A stretch of 34,036 bases of DNA, from NCBI GenBank assembly GCA_029821635.1, contig JALGSW010000045.1, forward strand, positions 1-34,036, written 5' to 3'. Shown piece after piece: positions 1 to 9,316 of this stretch. The notes below the pieces were generated by a model. It searched no databases. It had not been told where the DNA came from and saw only the letters and a program-made list of their open reading frames with translations. Within the stretch, counting starts at the first letter, position 1, and each line of letters opens with the position of its first letter. The position numbers and the translations under genes are program-made. Origin of the DNA: Candidatus Zipacnadia bacterium (lineage in GTDB: Bacteria > Armatimonadota > Zipacnadia > Zipacnadales > UBA5352).

Positions 1-480
1 GATTGCGAACGAGAGGAAGCGCGGGCCGTCGTCGGGCTGGCCGTGCAGCAGCACCATGTAGGGCTGCCACTTGATCCACCAGTCCATGTTCCACGCGACG
101 AGGCTGGAGCCGTCACGCTGCGCGGCGACGGTCGTGCACTCATCCACGATAGTGTTGATCGCGCGCTTGCGCATGCAGCCCTGCCACGCGTTCAGCTCCT
201 GCGAGCAGCTCAGGCGGAAGACGTCCTCGAAGGGCAGGCCCGAGCCCTCGGCGATCCCCTCGACCTCCTCGATCAGCTCGGGCGCCTCGCGCTTGACGTG
301 CGAGAGCGCGCCCTTCGCGACCTCGCGCGCCTCGTCGCGATACTCCTCCGGCACGAGCATCGCGTCGAAGGCCTTCGCGACCGAATGGATCAGATCGCGG
401 CACTGGCGGCCGTACTGCACGCCCATCTCATGGCGCGAGCCGGACATCTCGACGACGGTGAAGCGTGTTGCTTCGCGCAT
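1..480 (-). CDS. C45-type acyltransferase-like Ntn hydrolase (3' end missing)
   Basis: The first 160 codons of a minus-strand gene are present; the rest lies beyond the left edge. ATG at 480 follows a GGGAGG ribosome site (488-493) with 8-base spacing. The protein begins MREATRFTVVEMSGSRHEMG and has the pattern of the acyl-CoA:6-aminopenicillanic acid acyltransferase (peptidase C45) family: an early G-x-Q-Y-G (about residues 20-24), then ECTTVAAQRDG (114-124) and NMDW (131-134). In this family a cysteine becomes the N-terminal nucleophile after self-cleavage; C115 is the best candidate here. The residue before it is Glu, whereas the fungal enzyme cleaves a Gly-Cys bond. Characterised members act on amide bonds of small acylated molecules; the substrate here is unknown. 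No signal peptide is seen. Confident of the family, not of the substrate. Confidence 0.8.
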   Translation of the reverse strand, partial: MREATRFTVVEMSGSRHEMGVQYGRQCRDLIHSVAKAFDAMLVPEEYRDEAREVAKGALSHVKREAPELIEEVEGIAEGSGLPFEDVFRLSCSQELNAWQGCMRKRAINTIVDECTTVAAQRDGSSLVAWNMDWWIKWQPYMVLLHGQPDDGPRFLSFAI

Positions 481-506
481 TGCGTGACCTCCCGACGGGT
501 AACCCC

Positions 507-560
507 GTGGTGCGGGCGCCCCCGCCCGCACTTGTGTGCGCACGGGGGCGTGCGCACCAC
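507..560. repeat. 25-nt-arm palindrome, copy 1
   Basis: Arms 507-531 and 536-560 are inverted repeats matching at 21 of 25 positions, with a 4-base spacer. Each arm is itself a small hairpin (core GTGCGGGCG / CGCCCGCAC in the left arm). It starts 2 bases after the stop codon of the beta-helix gene. The left arm is identical at 24 of 25 positions to the left arm of the copy at 20431-20503. It could act as a terminator, but no T-tract follows, so a dispersed repeat is the safer reading. Confidence 0.75.
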
Positions 561-562
561 AG

Positions 563-2989
563 TTACTTGTGCTCAAGCTGCCACTGGTGGATCGACGCGA
601 CCGGCGGCGTGGGTGGGGCGGGCAGCGCGCCCTCCGGGGCTTCGCCCTGGAGAGGGTGCGCCGCGTTGCCGCGCATCACCTCCGGCTGCGCCATCCCCGC
701 GGCGGACTCGCCGTTGCCCCCGTAGAGCGCGTTGTCGATCAGCTCGACGCCGATGCAGTCGGGCGTGCGCAGCCGCACCATCGGCGACGCGCCGTCCTTG
801 AGCACGAAGACGTTGCCGCGGATGACGTGGTCGAAGCTCGCGTCCTTCATGTCCACGCCCTCACCGGCATCGACCACGAAGCGGTTGTAGAGGACCATCC
901 AGTTCTCGTTCATGCCACCCATCCACAGGCCGTCGCGTTGGGAGGAGATGTCGCAGCCCCAGATGACGTTGCGCGGGCCGTTGGGGCCGTGGGCGGCGTC
1001 CTCGGGCGGCGAGGCCCACATGCCGTAGCCGTAGCCACCGTTACCCCTGACCGAGGTGATGACGCAGTTCTCGAAGAGGTTCTCGTTCGTCCAGCCTGAG
1101 TGCCACTGGGCGTCGCTGTCGTGGAAGACGCCGTTGCGGATCACGTTCCCCGACGCCGCCCACTGGAAGAGCGGCGCGTGGCGCAGCTTAAAGGTCTCGA
1201 CGCCGTCCATCAGGCAGTCGAAGCAACCGTCCCAGCCCGAGTAGGCCGTCCCGCCTCCGCCCTTGAACCACGCGTCATCGAAGACGCAGTCGCGGATCTC
1301 GCAGAACTTCGCCATGCGCCCGTAGACGGGATTGCGGCCGCACATGCGCACCGTCACTCCGCGCGCCCAGCAGTCCCACGCGTACGTGAACTGGCTCGCG
1401 GTAATCCACAGGTTCTCGGTCTGCTCGATCGCGAGGTCCTCGATCCCGCAGCGCCGGATCGGCACGAAGCGCTGCACGTAGGAGCCGTCGATCACCGGGA
1501 AGTCGATGCGCAGCGGTTGATCGAGCGTGATCGTGTTGCCCTCGACCGCGGTGATTTGCAGCATGTTCCGCCGGTAGCTGCCCCACAAGCACGCATTGCG
1601 CGTGAGCGTCTTCCAGCGCTCGGTGGCGGGGCCGTCGATGAGCACCACGTCGCCGGGCTCGAGGTCGCTCGCGTCCTGCAGCACGAGCTTCGTGTCGCCG
1701 CGCTTCCCGTCCTCGGCAAGCAGCAGCTTCGGGCCATCCCAGCCCTGCCCGCGGAAGCCGATCGCCACGTTCGACGCCGGCACCGGCGGATTGTCCGTGA
1801 AGTCGCGCTGCACGGTGATCGGCAACTCGACAGTGCGTTGCGAGCCGTCGGCGTACTCGGCCACGCCCGTGAGCGTCGCCGGGCCGTCGGCAAGTTGGCC
1901 CATCACCCGCGAGGCGGTGCGCCTGAACGCGAATGTATTGCCCGAGTGCAGGCTGCGTGTCCATGTGCCTACGGGCATCTCGCCGATGCTGATCGTCATG
2001 CGCTGCACGTCCGTGGGGGCCGCGTGCAGCTCAAGTGGCGTGTTCGGGCCGACAGTCGCGTTGGGCTGCGGCGAGAAGAACCGGATAGCCGCCTCGCCGA
2101 GGCCGTAGCGGAAGATGATCTGCGTGCGCTCGGCGCCCATGCCGCGGATGACCACGCCGTCGTCGCGCACGGTCACGGGCATGTCGAGGTGCCAGATGCC
2201 CTCGCCGAGCAGCACCGCGCCGCCGCCGTTCTCGCCGACCGAGCGGCAGGCGGCGTCGAGGGCGGCGGAGTCGTCCGCGTCATCATCGGGTCGCCCGCCG
2301 AACTCCTCGATGCGCGCGGCGACGGCGACCTCCGGGATGCCGCCCTGCACCCCCGCGCGGCTCCAGTCGGGGTAGACGAGCCCGTCCGGGCCGACCACGT
2401 CCGCGGCGGTCAGACGCGGATCACCGGCGCTGAGCTTGTACGAGCCTTCCCATGGCGGTCGCATCGCACCCGCTCCCTCTTCCACGATCTCAAGGTCATC
2501 GACGTAGCAGGTCACGACCGCCGCGGAGTAGCTGTGGAAGTAGAGACGCAGCGCGACCGCGCCCTCCGGCGCGAAGGTGCGCAGGTCGAAGTCCAGCCAC
2601 TTCGCTTCCGCGCCGCCGAGGCCGCGCAGGTGGCGCTCTTCATTGAGGACGTTGCCCTCGGCATCGAGGAAGTCGTGGTAGACGCCCAGGCCACTGCCGG
2701 AAATCGGGAAGAACTTCCCTCGTACGCGGAAGACGCCCGGTGAGGTGATAGGCACGGGCGTCGCGTAAAGGCGCGCGCTGCCTTCATCGGACGGGTCGGC
2801 GATCTTCAGCGAGTGCGTGCCGCCCGCGGCCTGCTCATCGGAGACGGAGATCCACTCGGGATGGCTGACGATCTCCCAGCCTTCGAGGCCGTCCTCGAAG
2901 TCCGCGTTGGGGACCGGTAGCACGGTCTCCTGCGCGTGGCAGAGGCATGCGAGCGGGATCAGCAGCGCGACGAGAGCGCCTCGGGCCAT
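563..2989 (-). CDS. Secreted right-handed parallel beta-helix protein (pectate-lyase-like fold)
   Basis: An 808-residue exported protein. The frame is open further upstream, but MARGALVALLIPLACLCHAQ at 2989 is a typical signal peptide and is preceded by GGAGG with 7-8 base spacing, so this start is chosen. Residues about 20-160 look like a beta-sandwich carbohydrate-binding module (PNADFEDGLEGWEI near the start, DDLEIVEE near the end). From about 235, DDDADDSAALDAA and the following GGGAVLLGEGIWHL are the typical opening of a pectate-lyase-3/epimerase type beta-helix. The C-terminal 300 residues carry repeated short strands with N, G and D turns (for example ENLFENCVITS, RNVIWGCDIS), as in polysaccharide lyases and GH28/GH110-like helices. 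The catalytic class cannot be fixed. The gene is divergent from the TPR gene with a 151-base gap that may hold both promoters. Confidence 0.88.
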   Translation of the reverse strand: MARGALVALLIPLACLCHAQETVLPVPNADFEDGLEGWEIVSHPEWISVSDEQAAGGTHSLKIADPSDEGSARLYATPVPITSPGVFRVRGKFFPISGSGLGVYHDFLDAEGNVLNEERHLRGLGGAEAKWLDFDLRTFAPEGAVALRLYFHSYSAAVVTCYVDDLEIVEEGAGAMRPPWEGSYKLSAGDPRLTAADVVGPDGLVYPDWSRAGVQGGIPEVAVAARIEEFGGRPDDDADDSAALDAACRSVGENGGGAVLLGEGIWHLDMPVTVRDDGVVIRGMGAERTQIIFRYGLGEAAIRFFSPQPNATVGPNTPLELHAAPTDVQRMTISIGEMPVGTWTRSLHSGNTFAFRRTASRVMGQLADGPATLTGVAEYADGSQRTVELPITVQRDFTDNPPVPASNVAIGFRGQGWDGPKLLLAEDGKRGDTKLVLQDASDLEPGDVVLIDGPATERWKTLTRNACLWGSYRRNMLQITAVEGNTITLDQPLRIDFPVIDGSYVQRFVPIRRCGIEDLAIEQTENLWITASQFTYAWDCWARGVTVRMCGRNPVYGRMAKFCEIRDCVFDDAWFKGGGGTAYSGWDGCFDCLMDGVETFKLRHAPLFQWAASGNVIRNGVFHDSDAQWHSGWTNENLFENCVITSVRGNGGYGYGMWASPPEDAAHGPNGPRNVIWGCDISSQRDGLWMGGMNENWMVLYNRFVVDAGEGVDMKDASFDHVIRGNVFVLKDGASPMVRLRTPDCIGVELIDNALYGGNGESAAGMAQPEVMRGNAAHPLQGEAPEGALPAPPTPPVASIHQWQLEHK

Positions 2990-3140
2990 CTGAGTGCCTC
3001 CGACGGAACGGAAGTTGCGGGTGCGCAGGGGAGTGTTCGCAGCAGAGGGGCACGGTCCCTTCGCCGCCGAAGAGGAAACGCGGGCCTCCGCGCCCAATAT
3101 GCCTGTGCCTGCGCCACCAAGCCCCACGGGGAGTGAACCG

Positions 3141-4963
3141 ATGAAGCGCGTCGTCATCGCCGCCATGCTGGTCGCCGCCCTCGCCATCCCCTCCGCCGCC
3201 GATGAACTCACGGACCTGTGTGCCGACCTCATCGCCGAGACCGGCCCGAAGACGAGCCCGGATGAGCTCGCCGCTCAGATGACCCGGGCGGTGGCCGAGC
3301 GCGGCCTGTCCGCATCTGAGGCGTGGGGCGTCCTCGGCGCCGCCTGCTCCGTTGCGCGGCGCGTGGAGCCCGCGATCTACTGCTTCGCCCAGGCCGCGCA
3401 GATCGAGCCCGACTGCGCGATGCACGTGAGCAACCTCGGCTTCGTGCTGACGACGCGCAGGTGGCGCTGGAGGCCGCATACGAGCTCGTGCCCAATCAGG
3501 TGCAGGTGCAGATGAACCTGGGCAAGCTCCGCTGGCGGCAGGGGCGGGCGGATGAGGCCATCGAGCTACTCGAGCGTGCCGCGGAGGAGACGTGGCACCC
3601 CGAATACCGCTACGCGCTCGCGAAGGCGCTCTATCACTCCGACCAGGCCGCGCGCGCCGAGCAGGTCGTCGACGCGAACCTGCGCCAGCATCCTGCCCAC
3701 GAGCCCTCCCAGGCGCTCTACGCGCAGATCACCGGGCGGCAGTGGAACCGCAGCGCGCGTGAGCTGGCCGAGGAGGCGCTCGCGCTCGCGGACGAGGCGC
3801 AGGGAATCGTGCAGGCGTGGGCGGGGGAGATCGACGCGATCGCGGCGCGGTCCACCGGCGACACCCCCGGTACGCAGATGGCGCAGTTCAACGTCGCGGT
3901 CTCACAGGCGATGGTAGATGGCCTGCGCGCGGCGATGGCCAATCCGAACGTGACCGACGAGCTGCTCGCGATTCAGGCGCTGCAATGCTACCGGACGCAG
4001 ATCGAGACGATCGGCAAGGTCTACCACGGCTACCTCGCCTGCGTCTACGTGCATGACGCGCTCGCCGAGACGCCGATGCTGCAGATCTCCCCGGTCGGCG
4101 GCTTCGACTTCATGATCACCCGCTGCCCTTTCACCGAGCCGCTCTACCGGCTGCAGGACGCCACGAACAACGCGATGGACGTGTCCGGGCGCTACGAGAC
4201 GCCGCTCGCGGCGTGGTGCGCGCTCGCCCGGCCGCATGCGCAGACCTACGTGAATGAGATGCCCGCGCGCTTCCACGTGGTCGCACTGCACATGGCGCGC
4301 GCGCTGGAGCAGGTGACGCGGCTCGACTCGGCGCTGGTCGAGCGCTTCGACAGCTTCCACGAGCGCGCCGAGGCGCTGGTGCAGATGCCGATGCTCAAGC
4401 AGCAGTTCGCGAACCAGCGTGACAACCTGCACGGGTTCTTCGACCCGAGCGACGAGCGCATGCTCGGCGCGGGCTGGGCGTGGCGGGAGGCGGAGGGGAC
4501 GCTCGAGGACCTGTTCGAGCAGCACCGCGCGGACATCGGGAACGCGATCCACGAGATCCGGCGCTGCGGGACCGAGACGGACGCCCCCGCGGAGCCGCCG
4601 TCCTTCGCAGACTTCCTGGTGGCGCTGGCGGAGGCGCAGCAGGACGCCGGGGCGTCGGTCGGCTACAAGATCGACTTCGTGCTCCTCGACGTTCGCTACG
4701 GCACCGATGGCTCGGTGGCGGTCACGGTCGGCCAGGGCCTGCAGGCGGTGGTGTACACGGACGCGATGAACGAGAGCTTCGGATACAAGCTCGGTGCGGG
4801 GTACAGCCTGGAGGTCCCCGGCTACGCGACCGGCCAGTCCTCGGGCGTCTACTTCCGCTTCGACGACATGGCCGGCCCCGGCGTGGAGTGGGCGGTCAGC
4901 GGCTCAGCGGGCTGCGTCGAAGTCACGGTCTCCGAAACCTACTGGTTCGACTCGCACTTCTGA
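3141..4963 (+). pseudogene. Secreted TPR-repeat protein, frameshifted near 3450
   Basis: ATG at 3141 follows GGGGAG and opens a signal peptide (MKRVVIAAMLVAALAIPSAA). The first frame runs to a stop at 3515 but reads as tetratricopeptide repeat only up to NLGFVLTT (about 3455). From about 3452 the repeat continues one frame back as DAQVALEAAYELVPNQ and then NLGKLRWRQGRADEAIELLE, and this frame stays open to TGA at 4963. The two NLG anchors are 83 bases apart; one 34-residue TPR unit is 102 bases, so a 19-base deletion explains both the shorter spacing and the frame change. The joined product would be near 600 residues: signal peptide, TPRs to about 170, then a long region with no recognised domain. 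A sequence or assembly error is possible. TPRs suggest a protein-protein contact role; nothing more can be said. Confidence 0.8.
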
Positions 4964-4989
4964 ACGCGCCGCTATCTGCCGGCAGCCTC

Positions 4990-7896
4990 TCAGCCGTCGG
5001 CTTCCCACGCCCCCCGCTCGCTGATGAAGCTCATGAACGCCTGCACGCCCATCTGTAGTCCGGCCTCGTCGCCACCGATGATCGCCACCGCATTCGTCTC
5101 CGCGCTGCTCAGCAGCACGTAGCCGCCCGGCTTCGGGAGGTCCGCCTGCGGGAACCATTCGCGTGAGGCCAGCAGCTCCTCCGTCGCCGCATCGCCGCTC
5201 AGCGCCAGGTAGAGGCCCGCGCTTTCGGCGCCGTCCAGGCCCTCCCGCGGGATGTCGAAGCTCAGCTCCGCCTCGTGCGCGAGCGCGTCTTCCAGCCACT
5301 TTGCGGCGCCCTCCGCGCCCTCGCCGAAGCGAATCGGCCCCAGCCCGAAGTCGCCCTCATTCAGCGTGACCTCATGCCAGCTCACTGCGCGGTCGGTGCC
5401 GCGCGGCGTGCGCAGCTTGCTCATCAGTTCCAGCACCCGCCGCTTCGCGCGCATCAGGTCGCTCGTGCCCGCGTCCACGACCGCAGTGTAGTCGTAGCTC
5501 AGCTCGGCGTGCTCGTAGTGCCGCGGCTCCGGGTGCAGGTCGTAGGGCGAGTCGTCGCTCACGAAGCCCGCCAACTCCGCGGCGATGGCGTCAAGCTCCT
5601 CGGCGGGCAGGTCGCCTTTCTCCCGCGCGAACGCAATGCGCGCCTCCAGCATACGCACGAGCGAGATGTCGTCGGCCGCATCGCGCGCGGCCTCCCAGTC
5701 GGGCGAGGGCAGCACCGGCACCGTGAGATCGTTGGGGTCGGCGGAGCCGTAGGCGATCAGCCGCTCGCCCGCCACGCCCTCGTCGCGGATCGAGCGCTCG
5801 TAGTTCGCGTAGTAGATCCAGCCCTTGAATGCCGGGCCGGTGCGCAGGTAGGTCGCCCCGTACTGCCACGAGTCCCAGCCGAGCCGCCGCATCTCATTGT
5901 AGGGGAAGCGGTGGGCGAAGCCGTAGCCGCCGCGCGTGCGGCCGATGATCGCGTCATCGCGCAGCGTGACCGATCCCTCGCGCACGAAGCGGTTGAAGTT
6001 CGGCATCATGATCGTGTACATCGACCAGTCGCTGACCGCGTCGGCGAAGCGGTTTACGTCCTCGGGCGTCATGAAGCCCGGCGTGGTCCAGTGGCTGCCC
6101 GGCGCCATGCCCGCCTCGATGTACATCTCAGCGAGCGGCACGTAGTTCGTCTCGATGGTCTCGACCGTCGGCTCGTCCGTCCAGATCGGCTCGACGCGTC
6201 GGAAGCCCTGCGCCCGTACGTAGCGCATCAGCTCCCGGTAGTAGGCGACCCAGATCGCCCGCCACTGCTCCGGCGCCTCAACCGCCTGCTTCCACTCCAG
6301 CGCCAGGCCGGTCCCGGCGTTGGCGACCTGCGTCCCGGTGCGCACGTCCTGGAACGTGATGATCGACAGGCCCGCCGCGGCCTGTCCGCCGACGAAGTCG
6401 TCGAGGTAGCTGAAGTCAAGCTGCGGGAAGTTCGTCGGGTCGGCGAACAGCTCTGGCTGCTGCTTGATGGCATCCGCCAGCGAGAGGTCGTGCTCGGGCA
6501 GCATCACCTCCGCGAGGCGTGGATACGAGAGCCGCCCGGTCGCCACGTCCTGCCGCGCGAACTCGTCCCAGAAGCGCTGGTCGGGCGACTGGCAGCCCCA
6601 CGTCTTGACCTTGAAGGGGCGGTCGATCGGCAGTGTCACCGGCCAGACCTGGATGTCCAGCGGGACCGCCGCCAGCACCTCATCGCCGCGCAGCACGCGC
6701 AACTCGGCATCGAAGCCGCGCGGCTCGCCACCGTAGGTATTCGGCAGCAGCTCGCGCCCGGCGTGCATCTGCAGCCAGAGCACGCGCGTCTGCCCCGGCT
6801 CGAGCGTGAACTCCGGCGCGCCGACCGGCTCCACGTCCTCCGGCGGCATCAGCCAGAAGGGCGACTCGTAGGGCTCGATGTCGGGCTTGTCCCACGGGAT
6901 CAGCGGCGCGCGGTCCATCACGCGCACTTCGACCTCAGGCGCGCCCTCCGCCAGCCCGACGACCTGCGCGCGCACCGGGCCGGTCACTGCGCTGCTCGTC
7001 AGGTTCACCGCGACGCTCTCGCGCTCGCCGCGCGCGAGGTCCACGCGGACGGTCTCGGTGAGGTCCTCCGCGAGCGGCCAGTGTGGCCGGAACTGCGGGC
7101 CTTCCTTCGAGCCGAACTCCCAGTCGCGCTGCCACAGGACCGCGTCTCCCGCATCGAGCGCGCCGATGGCTTCGGCGGTCGCCTGCGTGGCGGTCGGGAT
7201 CGCGCCGTCGACGGCGAGCGCCTCGCGCACGATCTCGCGCAGCATCGTCACCTGCGCCTCGCGCATGGGGCCGACGTCGTCGCGCGTGTAGGGGAACGGG
7301 CCGCGCGCGAGGAACGTGCACCAGCCCTCCCCGTAGGCATTGCGCGAGAGGTAGATCGCGTCATCGGTCCCGATGAGCACCTCGGCGGTGGTGGGCCGGG
7401 CGAGGAGTTGGGTGCCCGCGAGCCAGTAGTACTGCGCCTGTGGATCGAGTTGAGCGAGCCACGCGTGCTCGGGCGCGCCGATGGTCGATGGTGGGGCGGT
7501 GGAGGCGTAGACCCACGCCTCCGCGCCGATCCACGGCTGCTGCGCCATGTCGCGCGTGCCCAGAAGCTGCATCGGCGCGTTGCCGATCAGCAGCACGTGC
7601 CCGCCGCCCTGCACGTAGGCATCGAGGGCTTCGCCGACGCCCTCCTGCCCGGTGCCGAGCGCCTCGTCGCCGTGGGCGACGATCACCAGCGCGTAGTCGC
7701 CGAGGGTGGCGAAGTCCATCGTGTCGCCGAAGTCCTCGTAGACCACATCCATCGGCAGGAGGACCTTCTTGATGATGGAGTTGCGCACGTACCGTCCGTA
7801 GCCCCCGCCGACCAGCGCGACCTGCGCGAAGGCGGGGAGTGCGGCGAGTAGCAGCGTGGCGGTGATGAGGCCGAGTCCTGCACGGGTACGAAGCAT
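4990..7896 (-). CDS. Secreted glycoside-hydrolase-like protein with N-terminal amidotransferase-like and C-terminal GH20b-like modules
   Basis: 968 residues. ATG at 7896 is chosen because MLRTRAGLGLITATLLLAAL then PAFA-Q is a signal peptide and GGAGGG lies 6-7 bases upstream; the same frame stays open upstream only by running antisense through the next gene. Residues about 26-130 resemble a class I glutamine-amidotransferase-like fold as found in beta-galactosidase trimerisation and ThuA-like domains (LVIVAHGDEALG, GGGHVLLIGNAP). The middle (about 400-720) looks like a TIM barrel with RVEPIWTDEP; E575 in WTDEP is a candidate acid/base. The last 100 residues (GGYVLLSS, AVAIIGGDEAGLQMGVQAF) match the small alpha/beta domain that normally precedes GH20, GH67 and GH84 barrels, here placed after the barrel. 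The substrate is unknown. It converges on the TPR gene with a 26-base gap. Confidence 0.85.
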   Translation of the reverse strand: MLRTRAGLGLITATLLLAALPAFAQVALVGGGYGRYVRNSIIKKVLLPMDVVYEDFGDTMDFATLGDYALVIVAHGDEALGTGQEGVGEALDAYVQGGGHVLLIGNAPMQLLGTRDMAQQPWIGAEAWVYASTAPPSTIGAPEHAWLAQLDPQAQYYWLAGTQLLARPTTAEVLIGTDDAIYLSRNAYGEGWCTFLARGPFPYTRDDVGPMREAQVTMLREIVREALAVDGAIPTATQATAEAIGALDAGDAVLWQRDWEFGSKEGPQFRPHWPLAEDLTETVRVDLARGERESVAVNLTSSAVTGPVRAQVVGLAEGAPEVEVRVMDRAPLIPWDKPDIEPYESPFWLMPPEDVEPVGAPEFTLEPGQTRVLWLQMHAGRELLPNTYGGEPRGFDAELRVLRGDEVLAAVPLDIQVWPVTLPIDRPFKVKTWGCQSPDQRFWDEFARQDVATGRLSYPRLAEVMLPEHDLSLADAIKQQPELFADPTNFPQLDFSYLDDFVGGQAAAGLSIITFQDVRTGTQVANAGTGLALEWKQAVEAPEQWRAIWVAYYRELMRYVRAQGFRRVEPIWTDEPTVETIETNYVPLAEMYIEAGMAPGSHWTTPGFMTPEDVNRFADAVSDWSMYTIMMPNFNRFVREGSVTLRDDAIIGRTRGGYGFAHRFPYNEMRRLGWDSWQYGATYLRTGPAFKGWIYYANYERSIRDEGVAGERLIAYGSADPNDLTVPVLPSPDWEAARDAADDISLVRMLEARIAFAREKGDLPAEELDAIAAELAGFVSDDSPYDLHPEPRHYEHAELSYDYTAVVDAGTSDLMRAKRRVLELMSKLRTPRGTDRAVSWHEVTLNEGDFGLGPIRFGEGAEGAAKWLEDALAHEAELSFDIPREGLDGAESAGLYLALSGDAATEELLASREWFPQADLPKPGGYVLLSSAETNAVAIIGGDEAGLQMGVQAFMSFISERGAWEADG

Positions 7897-7975
7897 CGCG
7901 ATCCCTCCGAGATGGAGCGTTGGGAGCAGCTTCCGCGTCGGGGTCCGGCTGTCCTTCAGGAGTGACGGTCGTCGC

Positions 7976-8072
7976 CAGCCGTTGTTGTTGTGGCCCTCGC
8001 GCCTCGCGAGGGGCCGTTCGCCACAGTAGCCACTCCCCGGCGAGGGCGCCGGGGCCACAACGACAACGGCCG
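7976..8072. repeat. Long imperfect inverted repeat, GGGGCCACAACG family
   Basis: Outer arms 7976-8003 and 8045-8072 pair at 24 of 28 positions, and weaker pairing continues inward. It sits in the 252-base gap between two divergent genes. The right arm (8035-8076) recurs at 9388-9429 with 38 of 42 bases identical. The tail CGACAACGGC at its right end is a string that recurs after other repeats in this window. Confidence 0.75.
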
Positions 8073-8148
8073 ACGGCTGCACGGCCGCAATGAAGGAACC
8101 CACGCTCTCCGCGGTGAACGGACCGCTCCAACAGGAGGCGATCCGCCC

Positions 8149-9237
8149 ATGACCGGACGCGAGGTCGCGCTGGCGACGCTGCAGCGGGAGGACGTGCCGC
8201 TCCCGTGCATGACCAACTTCTGGGTCACTCACTCGGCATACATCTCCCGCGTCATCGGCCGCGACTATTGGGCCGAGCCGGAGGCGAACTTCTGCGAGTT
8301 CGTCCGCCGCACCGGCGCGAACTTCGTGCCGCAGTGGTACTACCCGCGCGAGGCCCAGCGCAAGCTCGAGACCCGCGAGATCATGCACCAGACGCGCCGG
8401 CACGAGGACGCGGGCTTCCGCTCGCCCGAGGACGTGCGCGACTTCATCGAGCAGCTTCCCGAGGACGCGGCCCAGGAGCGCGAGTTCGACCTCGAGCAGG
8501 CCGCTGAGACCTACGCACGCACGATCCTCACACACTCGCAGATGATGGGCCCGGACGTGCTCGTGATCGACAGCTTCGGCATGGCCGACTTCATGGGCGC
8601 CTACACCAGCTTCGGCTACGAGAACTACCTCGCCTGCGCGGGGCTCTACCCGGAGCACATTCGGCGCTACTACCACGTCTCGGCGGTCGGCGCGCGGCTG
8701 AAGAACCACGCGATCGTCCAGGCCATCGAGCGCCACCGCCTCGCGCCCTTCGTGTACCTGGGCCAGGACATCTGCGGTTCGGGCGGACCGCTGATGTCGC
8801 CGGAGATGCTGCGTGAGCTCTACTTCCCCGAGCTGAAGTGGGCGATGGCGCCGCTGATCGAGGCGGGTATCGGCGTCACCTGGCACTGCGACGGGAACAT
8901 CCTGCCGATCCTCCCCGACCTGCTCGACCTCGGCATCGTGGGCCTGCAGGGCTTCGAGGAGGAGCACGGTCCGCGCTGGGAGGAGATGTGCGCGCTGAGC
9001 GCCCCGGACGGCCGGCCGATGATCGTCTGGGGCTGCGTCTCGGTGACGAGCACGCTCCCGCACGGGACGCCCGACGACGTGCGGCAGTCGGTGGAGCGAT
9101 CGTTCACCGTCGCCGGGCGCGCGCGAGGCCACGTACTCAGCTCGACCAGCAGCATCCTCCCGGAGACCCCGATGGCGAACATCGATGCGCTCTTCGACCA
9201 CGCGCACCGGTTCGGGAGGGAGTTCCTGGGCGGGTAG
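8149..9237 (+). CDS. Uroporphyrinogen decarboxylase-fold family protein (probable methyltransferase-like)
   Basis: 362 residues, cytoplasmic. ATG at 8149 follows AGGAGG (8132-8137); upstream in-frame codons translate the palindrome and are rejected. The protein has the URO-D/MtaA superfamily layout: MTGREVALATLQREDVP at the start, SFGMADFMGAYTSFG around 142-156, GQDICGSGGPLMSP around 205-218, and TWHCDGNILPILPDLLDLGI at 244-263. In corrinoid-dependent relatives (MtaA, MtbA) a His and Cys at this last site bind the zinc that activates the methyl-accepting thiol; H246 and C247 are candidates here. No haem-biosynthesis gene is nearby, so haem decarboxylation is unlikely. Such proteins often occur beside glycan genes in uncultured bacteria; demethylation of a methylated sugar or aromatic is a guess. 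Confidence 0.85.
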   Translation: MTGREVALATLQREDVPLPCMTNFWVTHSAYISRVIGRDYWAEPEANFCEFVRRTGANFVPQWYYPREAQRKLETREIMHQTRRHEDAGFRSPEDVRDFIEQLPEDAAQEREFDLEQAAETYARTILTHSQMMGPDVLVIDSFGMADFMGAYTSFGYENYLACAGLYPEHIRRYYHVSAVGARLKNHAIVQAIERHRLAPFVYLGQDICGSGGPLMSPEMLRELYFPELKWAMAPLIEAGIGVTWHCDGNILPILPDLLDLGIVGLQGFEEEHGPRWEEMCALSAPDGRPMIVWGCVSVTSTLPHGTPDDVRQSVERSFTVAGRARGHVLSSTSSILPETPMANIDALFDHAHRFGREFLGG

Positions 9238-9271
9238 GGCTGCGGCGCACCCACGCAGATCATCCCTGCCG

Positions 9272-9302
9272 TTCGTGGCGCAGGCATTCTTGCCTGCGGT
9301 CG
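9272..9302 (-). repeat. GGCAGGATGCC-type palindrome (inverse orientation)
   Basis: CAGGCA (9281-9286) pairs with TGCCTG (9291-9296) around a 4-base loop, flanked by GTGGCG and CGGTCG. Read on the minus strand it resembles the other members of the family and the inverse copy at 17861-17893, which shares GTGGCG at one end and CTGCGGTCG at the other. Confidence 0.65.
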
Positions 9303-9316
9303 TTGCCGCGCCGTTC

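Noticed and set aside
2990..3232. N-terminal extension of the beta-helix gene to 889 residues
   Set aside because: The internal start at 2989 has a ribosome site and a signal peptide; the extension overlaps the TPR gene start.
7897..9207. N-terminal extension of the glycoside-hydrolase-like gene to 1405 residues
   Set aside because: The extension is antisense to the URO-D gene and to a palindrome; a signal peptide and ribosome site fix the start at 7896.
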